Origin: Winogradskyella sp.
Lineage (GTDB): Bacteria > Bacteroidota > Bacteroidia > Flavobacteriales > Flavobacteriaceae
Assembly: GCF_016744625.1 (NCBI RefSeq)
Contig: NZ_JADGDZ010000011.1
Span: 1-64,000, forward strand
Length of the DNA stretch: 64,000 bases
Direction of reading: 5' to 3'
Shown: positions 1-7,941 of the stretch, piece by piece
How positions within the stretch are numbered: the first letter of the stretch is position 1
How the letters are laid out: each line of letters begins with the position of its first letter
Made by a program: the position numbers and the translations under genes
Notes under the pieces: generated by a model
Database searches by the model: none
What the model saw: the letters and a program-made list of their open reading frames with translations, nothing else
Told to the model about the DNA's origin: nothing

Positions 1-981
1 TTTGCTAGTAGTGTTTCTGATTGGTCAATACCAAATATGGCATCAACAGATTTTTTTAATTCATGCAGTGATAAAGTGGGAATTAAAAATTATAATGGAT
101 ATCAAAAACCTAAATCTGGTAATGCTTATGCAGGCATGTATTTTTATACAGATAAAAACTACAGAGAATATGTTCAAGGTCATTTATCAGAAACTTTAAT
201 AAAGGGCAAGAAGTACATCGTTCAGTTTTATTTGAGTCTAGCGGATAAATCCTCTTATGCCTTAAAAGATATTCAAGTTTTAATTACTGAAGAACGTTTA
301 AAGCCGTGTTATAAATCTAATAATTGTGAGAAAGCGATAAAACCTTCTAAAACAACTAAAGAGAGGTTTGAAATGTATTCAAATTCTAATGAAATTTATT
401 TTTCTAATAAGGAATCTTGGATGGAGTATTCTTTTGAATTTATAGCTGAAGGCTACGAAAATTATTTTTCAATTGGAAATTTTTATAGAAACCCAAAAAC
501 TAAAAAGGAAAAAACAATTTCTGATAGTCCATATTTCTTTTCATACTATTACATAGATGATGTTTCAATAGAGCCTTTAGAAAAAGAAGACGTTGAAACT
601 ATAGAAGAACTGGTTGAAAAATCAGAGATAAAAATTAATAAAGTATACACCTTTAAAAATGTATTATTCGATTTTGATAAGTCTGAATTATTAGATGTTT
701 CAATAGAAGAATTAAATCAACTTTATAATCATCTTACTGAGAGTCTAAAGTTAAATATTGAAATCTATGGACATACAGACAATGTAGGATTAGACAAACG
801 AAATAAAGAATTATCCAAACAACGCGCTAAAGCCGTTGCAGATTATTTAATTTCGCAAGGTCTAGATGCGTCAAGAATTCAATTTATTGGGTTTGGGAGC
901 TCTAAGCCTCTTTCAGGTAATGATACTGAAGAAGGACGACAATTAAACAGACGTGTAGAGTTTAAATTAACAGACAGCTAA
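1..981 (+). CDS. OmpA-family outer membrane/peptidoglycan-linking protein, 5' end outside window
   Basis: The reading frame is open from the first base of the window, so the true start lies upstream and about 326 residues are visible. The N-terminal part (residues 1-200) reads as a jelly-roll-like extracellular module of the kind found in Bacteroidota OmpA proteins; I cannot name the fold. The C-terminal OmpA domain is clear: VLFDFDKSELLD near residue 221, the peptidoglycan-contact region GHTDNVGLDKRNKELS near 257, and the closing GRQLNRRVEF near 314. The family anchors the outer membrane to peptidoglycan non-covalently. The following MFS gene starts 2 bases after the stop, so the two are probably co-transcribed. 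The OmpA assignment is firm; the role of the N-terminal module is unknown. Confidence 0.88.
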   Translation, partial: FASSVSDWSIPNMASTDFFNSCSDKVGIKNYNGYQKPKSGNAYAGMYFYTDKNYREYVQGHLSETLIKGKKYIVQFYLSLADKSSYALKDIQVLITEERLKPCYKSNNCEKAIKPSKTTKERFEMYSNSNEIYFSNKESWMEYSFEFIAEGYENYFSIGNFYRNPKTKKEKTISDSPYFFSYYYIDDVSIEPLEKEDVETIEELVEKSEIKINKVYTFKNVLFDFDKSELLDVSIEELNQLYNHLTESLKLNIEIYGHTDNVGLDKRNKELSKQRAKAVADYLISQGLDASRIQFIGFGSSKPLSGNDTEEGRQLNRRVEFKLTDS

Positions 982-983
982 TT

Positions 984-2258
984 TTGGTAAAAAACGATCC
1001 ATACGCAGCACTCCGAATTAGAGAATTCAATATTTTTTTATTGTTGCGTTTTGCTTTAGTTTTAGGATGGTCCATGCAATTTGTGGTTATAGAATGGCAA
1101 GTCTATGCTTTAACTAAAGATCCGCTGTCACTAGGAATTATTGGCCTTTGTGAATTTTTACCTGCTTTTTTGCTTGCACCTTTTGCAGGACATATTGTAG
1201 ATAAAAAGGAGAAACGAAATCTGTTTACAATTTGTATTGCCTTATTCTCATTAATAAGCTTTGGATTATTCTGGTTAACGTCAGATACAATAGAATCCTC
1301 ATGGGAAACAAATACAATTTTATACGGAATTTATAGTTTGGTGTTTTTTGGTGGAGTTTTGAGAGCTTTTTTTGGACCAACTATTTTTTCACTTATAGCT
1401 TTACTTGTACCTAAAAAAATATATCCTAATGCAGCAACATGGAGTAGTAGTACTTGGAAAGGAGCCAATGTTTTTGGAGCGCTGTGCGGTGGTTTTCTAA
1501 TCGCATGGATAGGTGTGCATTATACACTTGGCATCATATTTTTATTGGTAATGTTAGCATTAGTGTTAGTTTTTCAAATTGCTAAAAAGCCAATTTTAAA
1601 TAAAAGAACTAATGAAACCGTAAAAGAAAGCCTTAAAGCTGGGCTAAGTTTTGTGTTTAATGATAAAGTTATTTTAGGTGCGCTAACCTTAGATATGATT
1701 GCTGTTTTATTTGGTGGTGCAGTTGCCATTTTTGCTGTATTTGCTAAAGATATTTTAGATGCTGGCCCTAAAGGGTTTGGCATTTTAAATGCAGCACTCT
1801 CTTCAGGAAGTATAATCACTATGTTGGCTACAACATATATTCCAATAACTAAAAATACAGGAAAGAAATTACTCATTTCAGTTTTTGGCTTTGGTTTTTG
1901 TATGATTATTTTTGGAGCTTCTAAATTATTGTGGCTAAGTGTTATCGCATTATTCTTTTCGGGTGTTTTTGATGGCATTTCAATGGTGGTACGTCAAACC
2001 ATACTTCAATTAAAAACACCAGACCATATGAGAGGTCGTGTAGGTGCGGTTAACTCTATGTTTGTTGGGTCTTCTAACGAATTAGGTGCCGTAGAGAGTG
2101 GTGTGGCAGCTCGTCTTTTTGGCGCACCTTTAGCGGTTATGCTTGGCGGCACTACAACATTAATTATTGTGGCTATTATTGGCGTTAAAAATAAACCACT
2201 TCGAGAACTCGATTTACAACAAGATATTGAAGAACACGAAAAAGATGAAGAGGTTTAG
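984..2258 (+). CDS. MFS transporter
   Basis: A 424-residue polytopic membrane protein with about 11-12 hydrophobic segments. A motif-A-like loop GHIVDKKEKRN sits between TM2 and TM3 (about residues 69-79), which is typical of the major facilitator superfamily; the general look is that of the EntS/enterobactin-exporter-like branch. The substrate cannot be told. The start is a TTG only 2 bases after the stop of the OmpA gene. It is accepted because the residues that follow (NDPYAALRIREFN, leading into TM1) look like the family N-terminus and the next in-frame ATG would delete TM1. The stop overlaps the stop of the convergent sulfatase gene by 4 bases. Confidence 0.85.
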   Translation: MVKNDPYAALRIREFNIFLLLRFALVLGWSMQFVVIEWQVYALTKDPLSLGIIGLCEFLPAFLLAPFAGHIVDKKEKRNLFTICIALFSLISFGLFWLTSDTIESSWETNTILYGIYSLVFFGGVLRAFFGPTIFSLIALLVPKKIYPNAATWSSSTWKGANVFGALCGGFLIAWIGVHYTLGIIFLLVMLALVLVFQIAKKPILNKRTNETVKESLKAGLSFVFNDKVILGALTLDMIAVLFGGAVAIFAVFAKDILDAGPKGFGILNAALSSGSIITMLATTYIPITKNTGKKLLISVFGFGFCMIIFGASKLLWLSVIALFFSGVFDGISMVVRQTILQLKTPDHMRGRVGAVNSMFVGSSNELGAVESGVAARLFGAPLAVMLGGTTTLIIVAIIGVKNKPLRELDLQQDIEEHEKDEEV

Positions 2259-3568
2259 TTTCTAATACTATTCAGTTCAGCTATGAGTTCGTCTTTCATT
2301 GCGATATCGGCTGCACTTAACGGCAATTGATTTGCGTTCAATAGGTTTGTGGTTTCAAGTGGATCAACACTTAAATTAAATAAACGTTCATTACCATTAT
2401 CGAAATACATGTATTTGTGAGTCGCATTTCTAATGGTGTAATCCTGTGCTCCAACAGCACCTCTTTCAGCATAAACATAATTTCTTGTGTTAGCATTAGA
2501 GCTTGTAAGTAAGTCTTTAAAACTTTTACTATCATTTATTGTTGAAGTTGAATTTCCTACTAATTCAGAAATGGTAGCAAATAAATCCGTCGTATTAATT
2601 AGAGCATCTTCAATGGCATTAATTCTAGATACATTTTTGCCTGAAATAACCATTGGTACATTTACACCTCCTTGAAACAATGAACCTTTAACTCGTGTAC
2701 TCAAATATTCTTGAGCCACTTGATTTGGAGTGCCATTGTCTCCAATAAAAATAATAATGGTGTTATTTCGTTCAGCGTCAGACATAGAACTAATTAATCT
2801 CCCCATTTCAGTATCCATAGCCTCGAGCATTGCTAAATAATAAGGTAATGGATTTGCATCTATACTCGCTTGGCCTGAAGGTAAGTTACCTTGAAAATGT
2901 AAGTCGTTTGGCGGTAAGTGAAAAGGTGTATGTGCAGCATTATAAGCTACCCACAAAAACCAAGGTTGCGTTTGTTCATCAATCCAATCAATGGCTAAAT
3001 TAGTATATTTTGTTGTCGCATATTCTGTAGATGTATTTGTTTGTGCATTTTCAGTTAAATTCCAATTGGTATAAGATGGTATTCCACCACCTAAATTACC
3101 TGCGTAATAATCAACACCCATATTTGTAGGATGATTAGCATCATTGTTCGCCAAGTGCCACTTGCCTATAACAGCATGGTTATAACCAGAATTTGTATTA
3201 TCTAAATGCGTTTGTAATGATACTTCTGAAGTTGACATGACATCACCTACCTGTGTAACATTCGTCCTAAACCCGTATTTACCAGTAATTATTGTACCTC
3301 GAGTTGGAGTGCATGTTGGATTAGACCACAAATTATTGAACTTAATACCTGAAGTCATCATGCTTTGTAATGTTGGCATATTGGGTTTTAAATTGCCAAT
3401 GCTATAGCCTGGTGCTGCATCTAATCCCATATCGTCAGCGATTACAAGTAATATGTTTGGTTTGTTACTTTCAGGATTATCTTGAGGGTCGTTAGGATCA
3501 TCAGTATTATTACAAGAAAAAAACAATGCAAAAGCTATTAACGCGAAGCTAAATGGGTGGAATTTCAT
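2255..3568 (-). CDS. Lipoprotein arylsulfatase-type sulfatase
   Basis: A 437-residue sulfatase read from the ATG at 3566-3568. An earlier in-frame ATG at 3604 would add 12 residues in front of a complete lipoprotein signal (hydrophobic run, lipid Cys19, then Asn-Asn-Thr-Asp-Asp), so I reject it. Visible active-site elements are the metal-binding IADD (D45, D46), the formylglycine motif C86-T-P-T-R90 (C-x-P-x-R; the usual Ser before Arg is Thr), GKWH at 135-138, H213, GDN at 276-278 and K294. The enzyme should hydrolyse sulfate esters at the outer membrane after Cys86 is matured to formylglycine by a separate enzyme not seen here. No polysaccharide-utilisation genes are adjacent. It converges on the MFS gene, with stops overlapping by 4 bases. 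Confidence 0.88.
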   Translation of the reverse strand: MKFHPFSFALIAFALFFSCNNTDDPNDPQDNPESNKPNILLVIADDMGLDAAPGYSIGNLKPNMPTLQSMMTSGIKFNNLWSNPTCTPTRGTIITGKYGFRTNVTQVGDVMSTSEVSLQTHLDNTNSGYNHAVIGKWHLANNDANHPTNMGVDYYAGNLGGGIPSYTNWNLTENAQTNTSTEYATTKYTNLAIDWIDEQTQPWFLWVAYNAAHTPFHLPPNDLHFQGNLPSGQASIDANPLPYYLAMLEAMDTEMGRLISSMSDAERNNTIIIFIGDNGTPNQVAQEYLSTRVKGSLFQGGVNVPMVISGKNVSRINAIEDALINTTDLFATISELVGNSTSTINDSKSFKDLLTSSNANTRNYVYAERGAVGAQDYTIRNATHKYMYFDNGNERLFNLSVDPLETTNLLNANQLPLSAADIAMKDELIAELNSIRN

Positions 3569-3628
3569 AAAGTTGATTTTATGTAAGACTAAGAATATAT
3601 GCAATGGTTTAATATTAAACCAAAGCGT

Positions 3629-4408
3629 TTAGTCCTTTTGAAATTTTTTCAACTCAAAACTTTCTCCATCATAAACACCGTAGGTATAATACTGAATCCA
3701 ATCACCTAAATTGATGTATTTTGAAGATTCATTAAGTTGAATTTCTAAAGGTAAATGCCTGTGACCAAACACAAAATAATCACGATGTTTCTCTTCTAAT
3801 TTACGCTTGCTATAAACGGCCAACCACTCGTTATCTTCTCCTAAAAACTTAGCGTCGTCGTCACCAGAAATCAATTTGTTTTTAACGGACAAGTATTGTG
3901 CAATCTTTACACCAATATCTGGATGTACCCATTTAAAAAGCCACTTAAAAAAAGGATTGGTAAATACTTTTTTCATGCGCTTGTAGCCTTTGTCTCCTGG
4001 ACCTAAACCATCACCATGACCAATAAATATAGTCGTAGAGTTGAATGTAAATTCTTTAGGTTTATGATATACAGCAATACCGAGTTCTTCTTCAAAATAC
4101 CCATTCATCCATAAATCGTGATTACCAACAAAATAATGAATAGGAATACCAGAATCACTTATTTCAGCCAACTTACCTAGTGTTCTAGTAAATCCTTTTG
4201 GAACCACAGTTTTATATTCAAACCAAAAATCGAACAAATCGCCAATTAGAAAAATTGCTGCAGCATCTTGTTTTATGTCATCTAACCAAGCCACAAATTT
4301 CTTTTCGCGAGGTAAAGAATCTTCACGAGTAGGTGCACCTAAGTGATTGTCCGATGCGAAGTAGATTTTTTTTCCTTCAGAAATTGTTATGTGATTAGTT
4401 TTAGTCAT
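3629..4408 (-). CDS. lpxH: UDP-2,3-diacylglucosamine diphosphatase (LpxH-type metallophosphoesterase)
   Basis: A 259-residue calcineurin-like phosphoesterase. The full metal-ligand set is visible: SDNHLG (D20, H22), GDLFDFW (D57), GNHD (N96, H97, D98), GHGDG (H131) and GHRH (H216, H218). Length and motifs match the LpxH branch, which cleaves UDP-2,3-diacylglucosamine to lipid X at the inner membrane in lipid A synthesis. The start overlaps the end of queD by 8 bases, so the two are translationally coupled in one minus-strand operon. Substrate assignment is by family resemblance; a general UDP-sugar or nucleotide phosphoesterase is less likely. Confidence 0.85.
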   Translation of the reverse strand: MTKTNHITISEGKKIYFASDNHLGAPTREDSLPREKKFVAWLDDIKQDAAAIFLIGDLFDFWFEYKTVVPKGFTRTLGKLAEISDSGIPIHYFVGNHDLWMNGYFEEELGIAVYHKPKEFTFNSTTIFIGHGDGLGPGDKGYKRMKKVFTNPFFKWLFKWVHPDIGVKIAQYLSVKNKLISGDDDAKFLGEDNEWLAVYSKRKLEEKHRDYFVFGHRHLPLEIQLNESSKYINLGDWIQYYTYGVYDGESFELKKFQKD

Positions 4409-4853
4409 TATCTGAAGCGAACCACTCAGCGAAGCTTGTTGCCGTTTCTTGAAGTTTTAAGGAATGCAATTTTATGTTTTCTGGTAGGCGTCGTTTTATT
4501 TTTTCAGCAAAGTCGATGACCATCATTTCGCTTGTGGGTTGATAATTCACCAACAATACATTATGGCCTCTATCCTCCAATTCTTTAGCCAATTCTACAT
4601 GAGGTGTGTTTTTATTAAATACAGTCGCATGGTCGAATACATTGACAATATCTTCTTTTACGATTTTTTTTAAATCGCTAAAATCAATCACCATCCCAAA
4701 TTTTACGTTAGTATTATCAGAAATTGGTGTGCCAATGACAGTAACATCTAAACGATAACTATGTCCATGTACATTTTTACATTTGCCATCGTAGCCATAT
4801 AGCGCATGACCAGTTTCAAAAGAAAATTGTTTTGTAATACGTATGTTGCTCAT
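4401..4853 (-). CDS. queD: 6-carboxy-5,6,7,8-tetrahydropterin synthase (QueD)
   Basis: A 150-residue member of the 6-pyruvoyl-tetrahydropterin synthase family. Zinc ligands H16, H29 and H31 and the catalytic Cys25 are present in the order FETGHALYG...CKNVHGHSY, with a late Glu near residue 133. In bacteria this family usually makes 6-carboxytetrahydropterin from 7,8-dihydroneopterin triphosphate for queuosine/7-deazaguanine synthesis. Its ATG shares one base with the stop of the 32-codon gene upstream (TAATG) and its end overlaps lpxH by 8 bases, so this is a tight operon. No other queuosine genes are in the window. Confidence 0.9.
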   Translation of the reverse strand: MSNIRITKQFSFETGHALYGYDGKCKNVHGHSYRLDVTVIGTPISDNTNVKFGMVIDFSDLKKIVKEDIVNVFDHATVFNKNTPHVELAKELEDRGHNVLLVNYQPTSEMMVIDFAEKIKRRLPENIKLHSLKLQETATSFAEWFASDND

Positions 4854-4951
4854 TAACGTCTTTTATTTCGGTTATAAAAGTACACAACGACCAGCACGAT
4901 ACCAAGGATGAGGAACAATCTATTACCACCTAAAAAATTAAGAAAATCCAT
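4853..4951 (-). CDS. Micro membrane protein, 32 residues
   Basis: A very short frame found by reading the gap upstream of queD. It encodes 32 residues: a short N-terminus (MDFLNFLGGNR), one hydrophobic helix (LFLILGIVLVVVYFY) and a positive tail (NRNKRR). The layout is that of a single-span inner membrane micropeptide with its C-terminus in the cytoplasm. The stop codon TAA shares its last base with the queD ATG, and the start lies 1 base after the stop of the next upstream frame, so spacing supports translation. Function unknown. Chance cannot be excluded at this length, but the membrane-protein composition and stop/start coupling on both sides make it credible. Confidence 0.6.
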   Translation of the reverse strand: MDFLNFLGGNRLFLILGIVLVVVYFYNRNKRR

Positions 4952-4952
4952 T

Positions 4953-5129
4953 CTATTTGTCTTTAAATCTATTCTTATTATATCTGTAAATAGCATAGGC
5001 TATAATCACTAAGATAACAAAAGGTAAAATAGTACCAATAAAAACACCAATACTATAACTATTGTCTGGTGCTTCCTTTAGCTTTTCGTCAATATTGACT
5101 TCTTGTAACAGTGTTATGATTAGATTCAT
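4953..5129 (-). CDS. Small single-span membrane protein, 58 residues
   Basis: A 58-residue frame upstream of the 32-residue gene: a soluble N-terminal part rich in Glu/Asp/Lys (LLQEVNIDEKLKEAPDNS), one strong transmembrane segment (about residues 26-47) and a basic tail (RYNKNRFKDK). It ends 1 base before the ATG of the next micro gene. It is the first gene of an apparent four-gene unit (58 aa, 32 aa, queD, lpxH). I do not recognise the family. The pair may be small subunits of a membrane complex, but nothing in the sequence says which. Confidence 0.6.
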   Translation of the reverse strand: MNLIITLLQEVNIDEKLKEAPDNSYSIGVFIGTILPFVILVIIAYAIYRYNKNRFKDK

Positions 5130-5190
5130 TTACAGATTGTAATCAGTTTTGAGTTAGCTTTATAATTAAATATCGATTTATTGATCAAAT

Positions 5191-6525
5191 TTAAGGGTTT
5201 TGAGTAAGCGGTTTAAATGTTTTTCTAAATTTTATGATTAATGGCAAGCCACGAGCAATTATCCAAAGCGTAAAAGCTATAAAAACACCATAAAGTTTAT
5301 AGTCTAAAGCATCAGTCCAAAAAACAACAGGAATAAATACTAAAAGTGTAGAAAACAATAACACATTCCTTAGATACTTCATTCTCCCCAGACCTTTAAA
5401 GACACCATCAAATATAAACGCCAAGGCACATAAAGGCTGCATGACTAACACAATCCAGAAGACCTTATAGAATTCTTTTAAAACGGCTTCATCATTACTA
5501 AATAGGTTACCTAATGGGTAATAAAATATAGCGCCAATTACACCTATGACTAGACCTGCGATAATGCCATACTTAATAAGTCTATCACTCAAAGCAATAA
5601 GATTTCTATAATCTTTTGCGCCTAAAAGTTTACCAGACAAAATATTACCAGCACTTGCATAACCGTCAATTAAAAAAGCGCCCAAAAACCAAAGATTAAT
5701 TGCTATGGTATATGCTGCGATATAGCTTGTTCCATATTTAGTAGCAAAGCTTGTTCCGAAATATAAAGCTACATTTAAAGCTATGGTTCTAATGAATAAA
5801 TTGAGGATCATTAATGCAAAGCGCTTTATTTCTGGATTAAAAGGAAATCTAACTAATAACGGAATATCTGTTTTCTTCAATAAGTAATAAGCCGAAAGAC
5901 CAGCCATTATAACTTGAGCAATAACACTAGCATAAGCAGCTCCATTAATATGCATTGCGGGAATTAAACCTTCCACACCATAAACAAAAATAATATCTAG
6001 AATAATATTAGCTACGGCTCCAGCAATGGCAATTAACATTGGGTAGTACGTGTTTTGGAGTCCTCTAAACGTGCCGAAAACAGCAATTGTAAATAATGTG
6101 AAAGGAAAACCAAACACTCTGATTTGATAGTAATCTACACTATAATTTAGAATGGTATCTGAGGCATTATAAAACCTAAAAATTTGCGAAGCAAATGGAT
6201 AGGTTACTGCAATAATTAAGATACTTAAAGATGTAATTAAAAAGATGGTCTGTGCAGGTAGATTTTTGATGGCGTTGAGGTTATCTGCACCTACATATTG
6301 AGACACAATAGATGAAATAGAACTGCGTGTTTGCCCTAAAACCCAAATAAGCATAGAAAGGAACGTGCCAACAATACCTACAGCAGCCAAAGACTCTGTA
6401 GCATTAAAATTCATATTACCAATGATTGCAGAATCCGTTAAGGACAAAATAGGCTCGGACACACCAGAAATTAATGCTGGTATAGCGAGTTTATTAATTT
6501 GTTTTAATGTGATTGACGTGCTCAA
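5191..6525 (-). CDS. MATE-family efflux transporter (DinF-like)
   Basis: A 444-residue integral membrane protein with about 12 hydrophobic segments in two similar halves. The N-terminal GVSEPILSLTDSAIIG (residues 20-35) is the typical opening of MATE/DinF proteins, which export drugs or cationic metabolites using Na+ or H+ gradients. The substrate cannot be told. It starts 4 bases inside the end of the GNAT gene (ATGA-type overlap), so the acetyltransferase and the transporter form one minus-strand operon. Confidence 0.88.
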   Translation of the reverse strand: MSTSITLKQINKLAIPALISGVSEPILSLTDSAIIGNMNFNATESLAAVGIVGTFLSMLIWVLGQTRSSISSIVSQYVGADNLNAIKNLPAQTIFLITSLSILIIAVTYPFASQIFRFYNASDTILNYSVDYYQIRVFGFPFTLFTIAVFGTFRGLQNTYYPMLIAIAGAVANIILDIIFVYGVEGLIPAMHINGAAYASVIAQVIMAGLSAYYLLKKTDIPLLVRFPFNPEIKRFALMILNLFIRTIALNVALYFGTSFATKYGTSYIAAYTIAINLWFLGAFLIDGYASAGNILSGKLLGAKDYRNLIALSDRLIKYGIIAGLVIGVIGAIFYYPLGNLFSNDEAVLKEFYKVFWIVLVMQPLCALAFIFDGVFKGLGRMKYLRNVLLFSTLLVFIPVVFWTDALDYKLYGVFIAFTLWIIARGLPLIIKFRKTFKPLTQNP

Positions 6526-7022
6526 AGGACTAATTCATAACAATGAAAAGGGTATTCGCTTTGTTTTGGAAAATAAATATCACCTAATCTTTTATAGCCG
6601 CGAAGTTCGTAAAATTTTTGATTTCTTTTGTTCTGTGAGAAGGTGTCTAAACGAATAGAGCTATAGTTGTTTTCAATAGCAAACTGCTCAGCAAAGTTCA
6701 TTAATCGTTGGGCATAGCCCTTTCCTTGTAGTTCTGGGTGAATTGCTAAACGATGAATATAAATATTGTTGCCGTTTTTAGTGAGCCATTTAATAGGCAT
6801 ATATTCTTCATCCATAAATGTAGAAATAACGATAGTGCCTTTTACTTGTCCATCAATTTCTAAGGCATAAAGTTCTTCGCGTTCTATATCATTTTCAAAT
6901 GCAGAAGGATTTGGGTAGTGTTCATTCCATTGATAAATACCATTGGCAATCATGACTTTAGCACAATCTTTTGCCATTGTTATTATAGGTTCAATATCTA
7001 CTATTTGAGCTTTACGAATCAT
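6522..7022 (-). CDS. GNAT-family N-acetyltransferase
   Basis: A 166-residue acetyltransferase. The acetyl-CoA pyrophosphate loop is visible as HPELQGKGYAQRLM (QGKGYA at about 99-104, the Q/R-x-x-G-x-G/A pattern), preceded by the beta-strand IYIHRLAIHP. A C-terminal segment, RLDTFSQNKRNQKFYELRGYKRLG, matches the usual GNAT end. The acceptor substrate is unknown. First gene of the GNAT-MATE unit, and divergent from the Usp gene across a 35-base gap. Confidence 0.85.
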   Translation of the reverse strand: MIRKAQIVDIEPIITMAKDCAKVMIANGIYQWNEHYPNPSAFENDIEREELYALEIDGQVKGTIVISTFMDEEYMPIKWLTKNGNNIYIHRLAIHPELQGKGYAQRLMNFAEQFAIENNYSSIRLDTFSQNKRNQKFYELRGYKRLGDIYFPKQSEYPFHCYELVL

Positions 7023-7032
7023 TTATAATGTG

Positions 7033-7040
7033 TACTTTTG
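7033..7040 (+). promoter_or_regulatory. -7 box (TAnnTTTG) of the Usp gene
   Basis: The box TACTTTTG matches the Bacteroidota -7 consensus and ends 17 bases before the ATG at 7058. It lies downstream of the other possible ATG (7028), which would then be upstream of its own promoter. It therefore decides the start of the Usp gene. No well-spaced TTTG is seen upstream. Confidence 0.5.
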
Positions 7041-7057
7041 TTTCAAATTTTAATGCA

Positions 7058-7855
7058 ATGAAAACGATACTAGTTCCTGTTGGGTCCTCAAAAAACGCGC
7101 AATCGCATTTACAATATGCTGTAGATTTTGCAAAAGCATTTGGCGCTAAATTATATGTGGTTCAAATATATAATGTTTATACCAAAGCAGGAACCATGAT
7201 AAGCGTAGATCATATTATAGAGAGAGAATCTAAGGACTTTTTAGATAGTCATATAGCTTCAATAGACACAAAAGACGTTGAGGTTTATACTAGAACTTTT
7301 AAAGGAAAACTAGTAGATACTTTAGAAAAAGTTTGTGATGCTTTAGATGTAGATTTAATCATTTTAGAACCTCGTACTAATTCTATTAAGGATGAAGTAT
7401 ATTTAGGTAAAACTTCAGGAAAAATTGTAAAACGAACTCAGATCCCAGCTTTAATTGTACCCGAGGGCTATGTATACAGACCAATTGTTAAGATTTTATT
7501 GGCATTAAAATCTGCAATTGTAAGGAAAGAAGACGCTCTATACCCTTTGTCGGTAGTTAAGAACCAATATAAAGCCATTGTAAATATGCTTTTAGTTAAA
7601 ACAGCACATCATAATGAAAAAGATTTTGAGCTTAATGATGAGTTAAAGACAATGGTAACAAATACTACGATTGCCGAGAGACCGACAACATTCCAAGCTG
7701 TATTAGAGCATTATAAATCTAATTACCCAGATTTGTTATGTGTTGTAAGGCGTAAGCGTGGATTTTTCTCTAAACTTTGGGAGGATAATGTCATTTTAAA
7801 GAAAGACTTTCACAGCAATAAACTACCTGTTTTAGTATTGAGCGGTCTTAAGTAA
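7058..7855 (+). CDS. Two-domain universal stress protein (UspA family)
   Basis: 265 residues, starting MKTILVPVGSS. Start 7058 is preferred over 7028 because a -7 box lies between them and because the UspA fold begins at this methionine. The first half is a standard UspA domain (ILVPVGSSKNAQSHLQYAVDFAKAF at the start; LVDTLEKVCDALDVDLIILEPR and IVKRTQIPALIVPEG towards the end). The second half (from about 145) is a degenerate second copy. The canonical G-x2-G-x9-G(S/T) ATP loop is not clear, so nucleotide binding is doubtful. Single gene, divergent from GNAT-MATE. Confidence 0.8.
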   Translation: MKTILVPVGSSKNAQSHLQYAVDFAKAFGAKLYVVQIYNVYTKAGTMISVDHIIERESKDFLDSHIASIDTKDVEVYTRTFKGKLVDTLEKVCDALDVDLIILEPRTNSIKDEVYLGKTSGKIVKRTQIPALIVPEGYVYRPIVKILLALKSAIVRKEDALYPLSVVKNQYKAIVNMLLVKTAHHNEKDFELNDELKTMVTNTTIAERPTTFQAVLEHYKSNYPDLLCVVRRKRGFFSKLWEDNVILKKDFHSNKLPVLVLSGLK

Positions 7856-7938
7856 GCTTAAAAATAAAATTAGTTCAGTTGGCTTGAGTTTTACGCTGAT
7901 AGCGTAGAAGTCATAGATTCGAATCCGTTATGCTTACT
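7851..7938 (+). pseudogene. Decayed tRNA-Ile(GAU)-like sequence
   Basis: From 7871 the order and lengths of tRNA parts are kept: TA (positions 8-9), D-stem GTTC/GAGT around AGTTGGCTT, anticodon stem TTACG/CGTAG (7891-7895/7903-7907) with a 7-base loop CTGATAG carrying anticodon GAT, a 5-base variable loop, T-loop TTCGAAT (7918-7924) and a 7-base acceptor strand (7930-7936). The T-stem (ATAGA/CCGTT) is mostly unpaired, and the directly adjacent acceptor strand ATAAAAT does not pair. A perfect 7-bp stem AGTAAGC/GCTTACT (7851-7857/7932-7938) does enclose it, with about 13 extra A/T-rich bases before the D-arm. The 5' arm overlaps the Usp stop codon. I read it as a tRNA relic, not a working tRNA. 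Confidence 0.55.
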
Positions 7939-7941
7939 TTT

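Noticed and set aside
2-199. 65-residue frame at the left edge
   Set aside because: Out of frame with the OmpA protein that clearly continues from upstream of the window.
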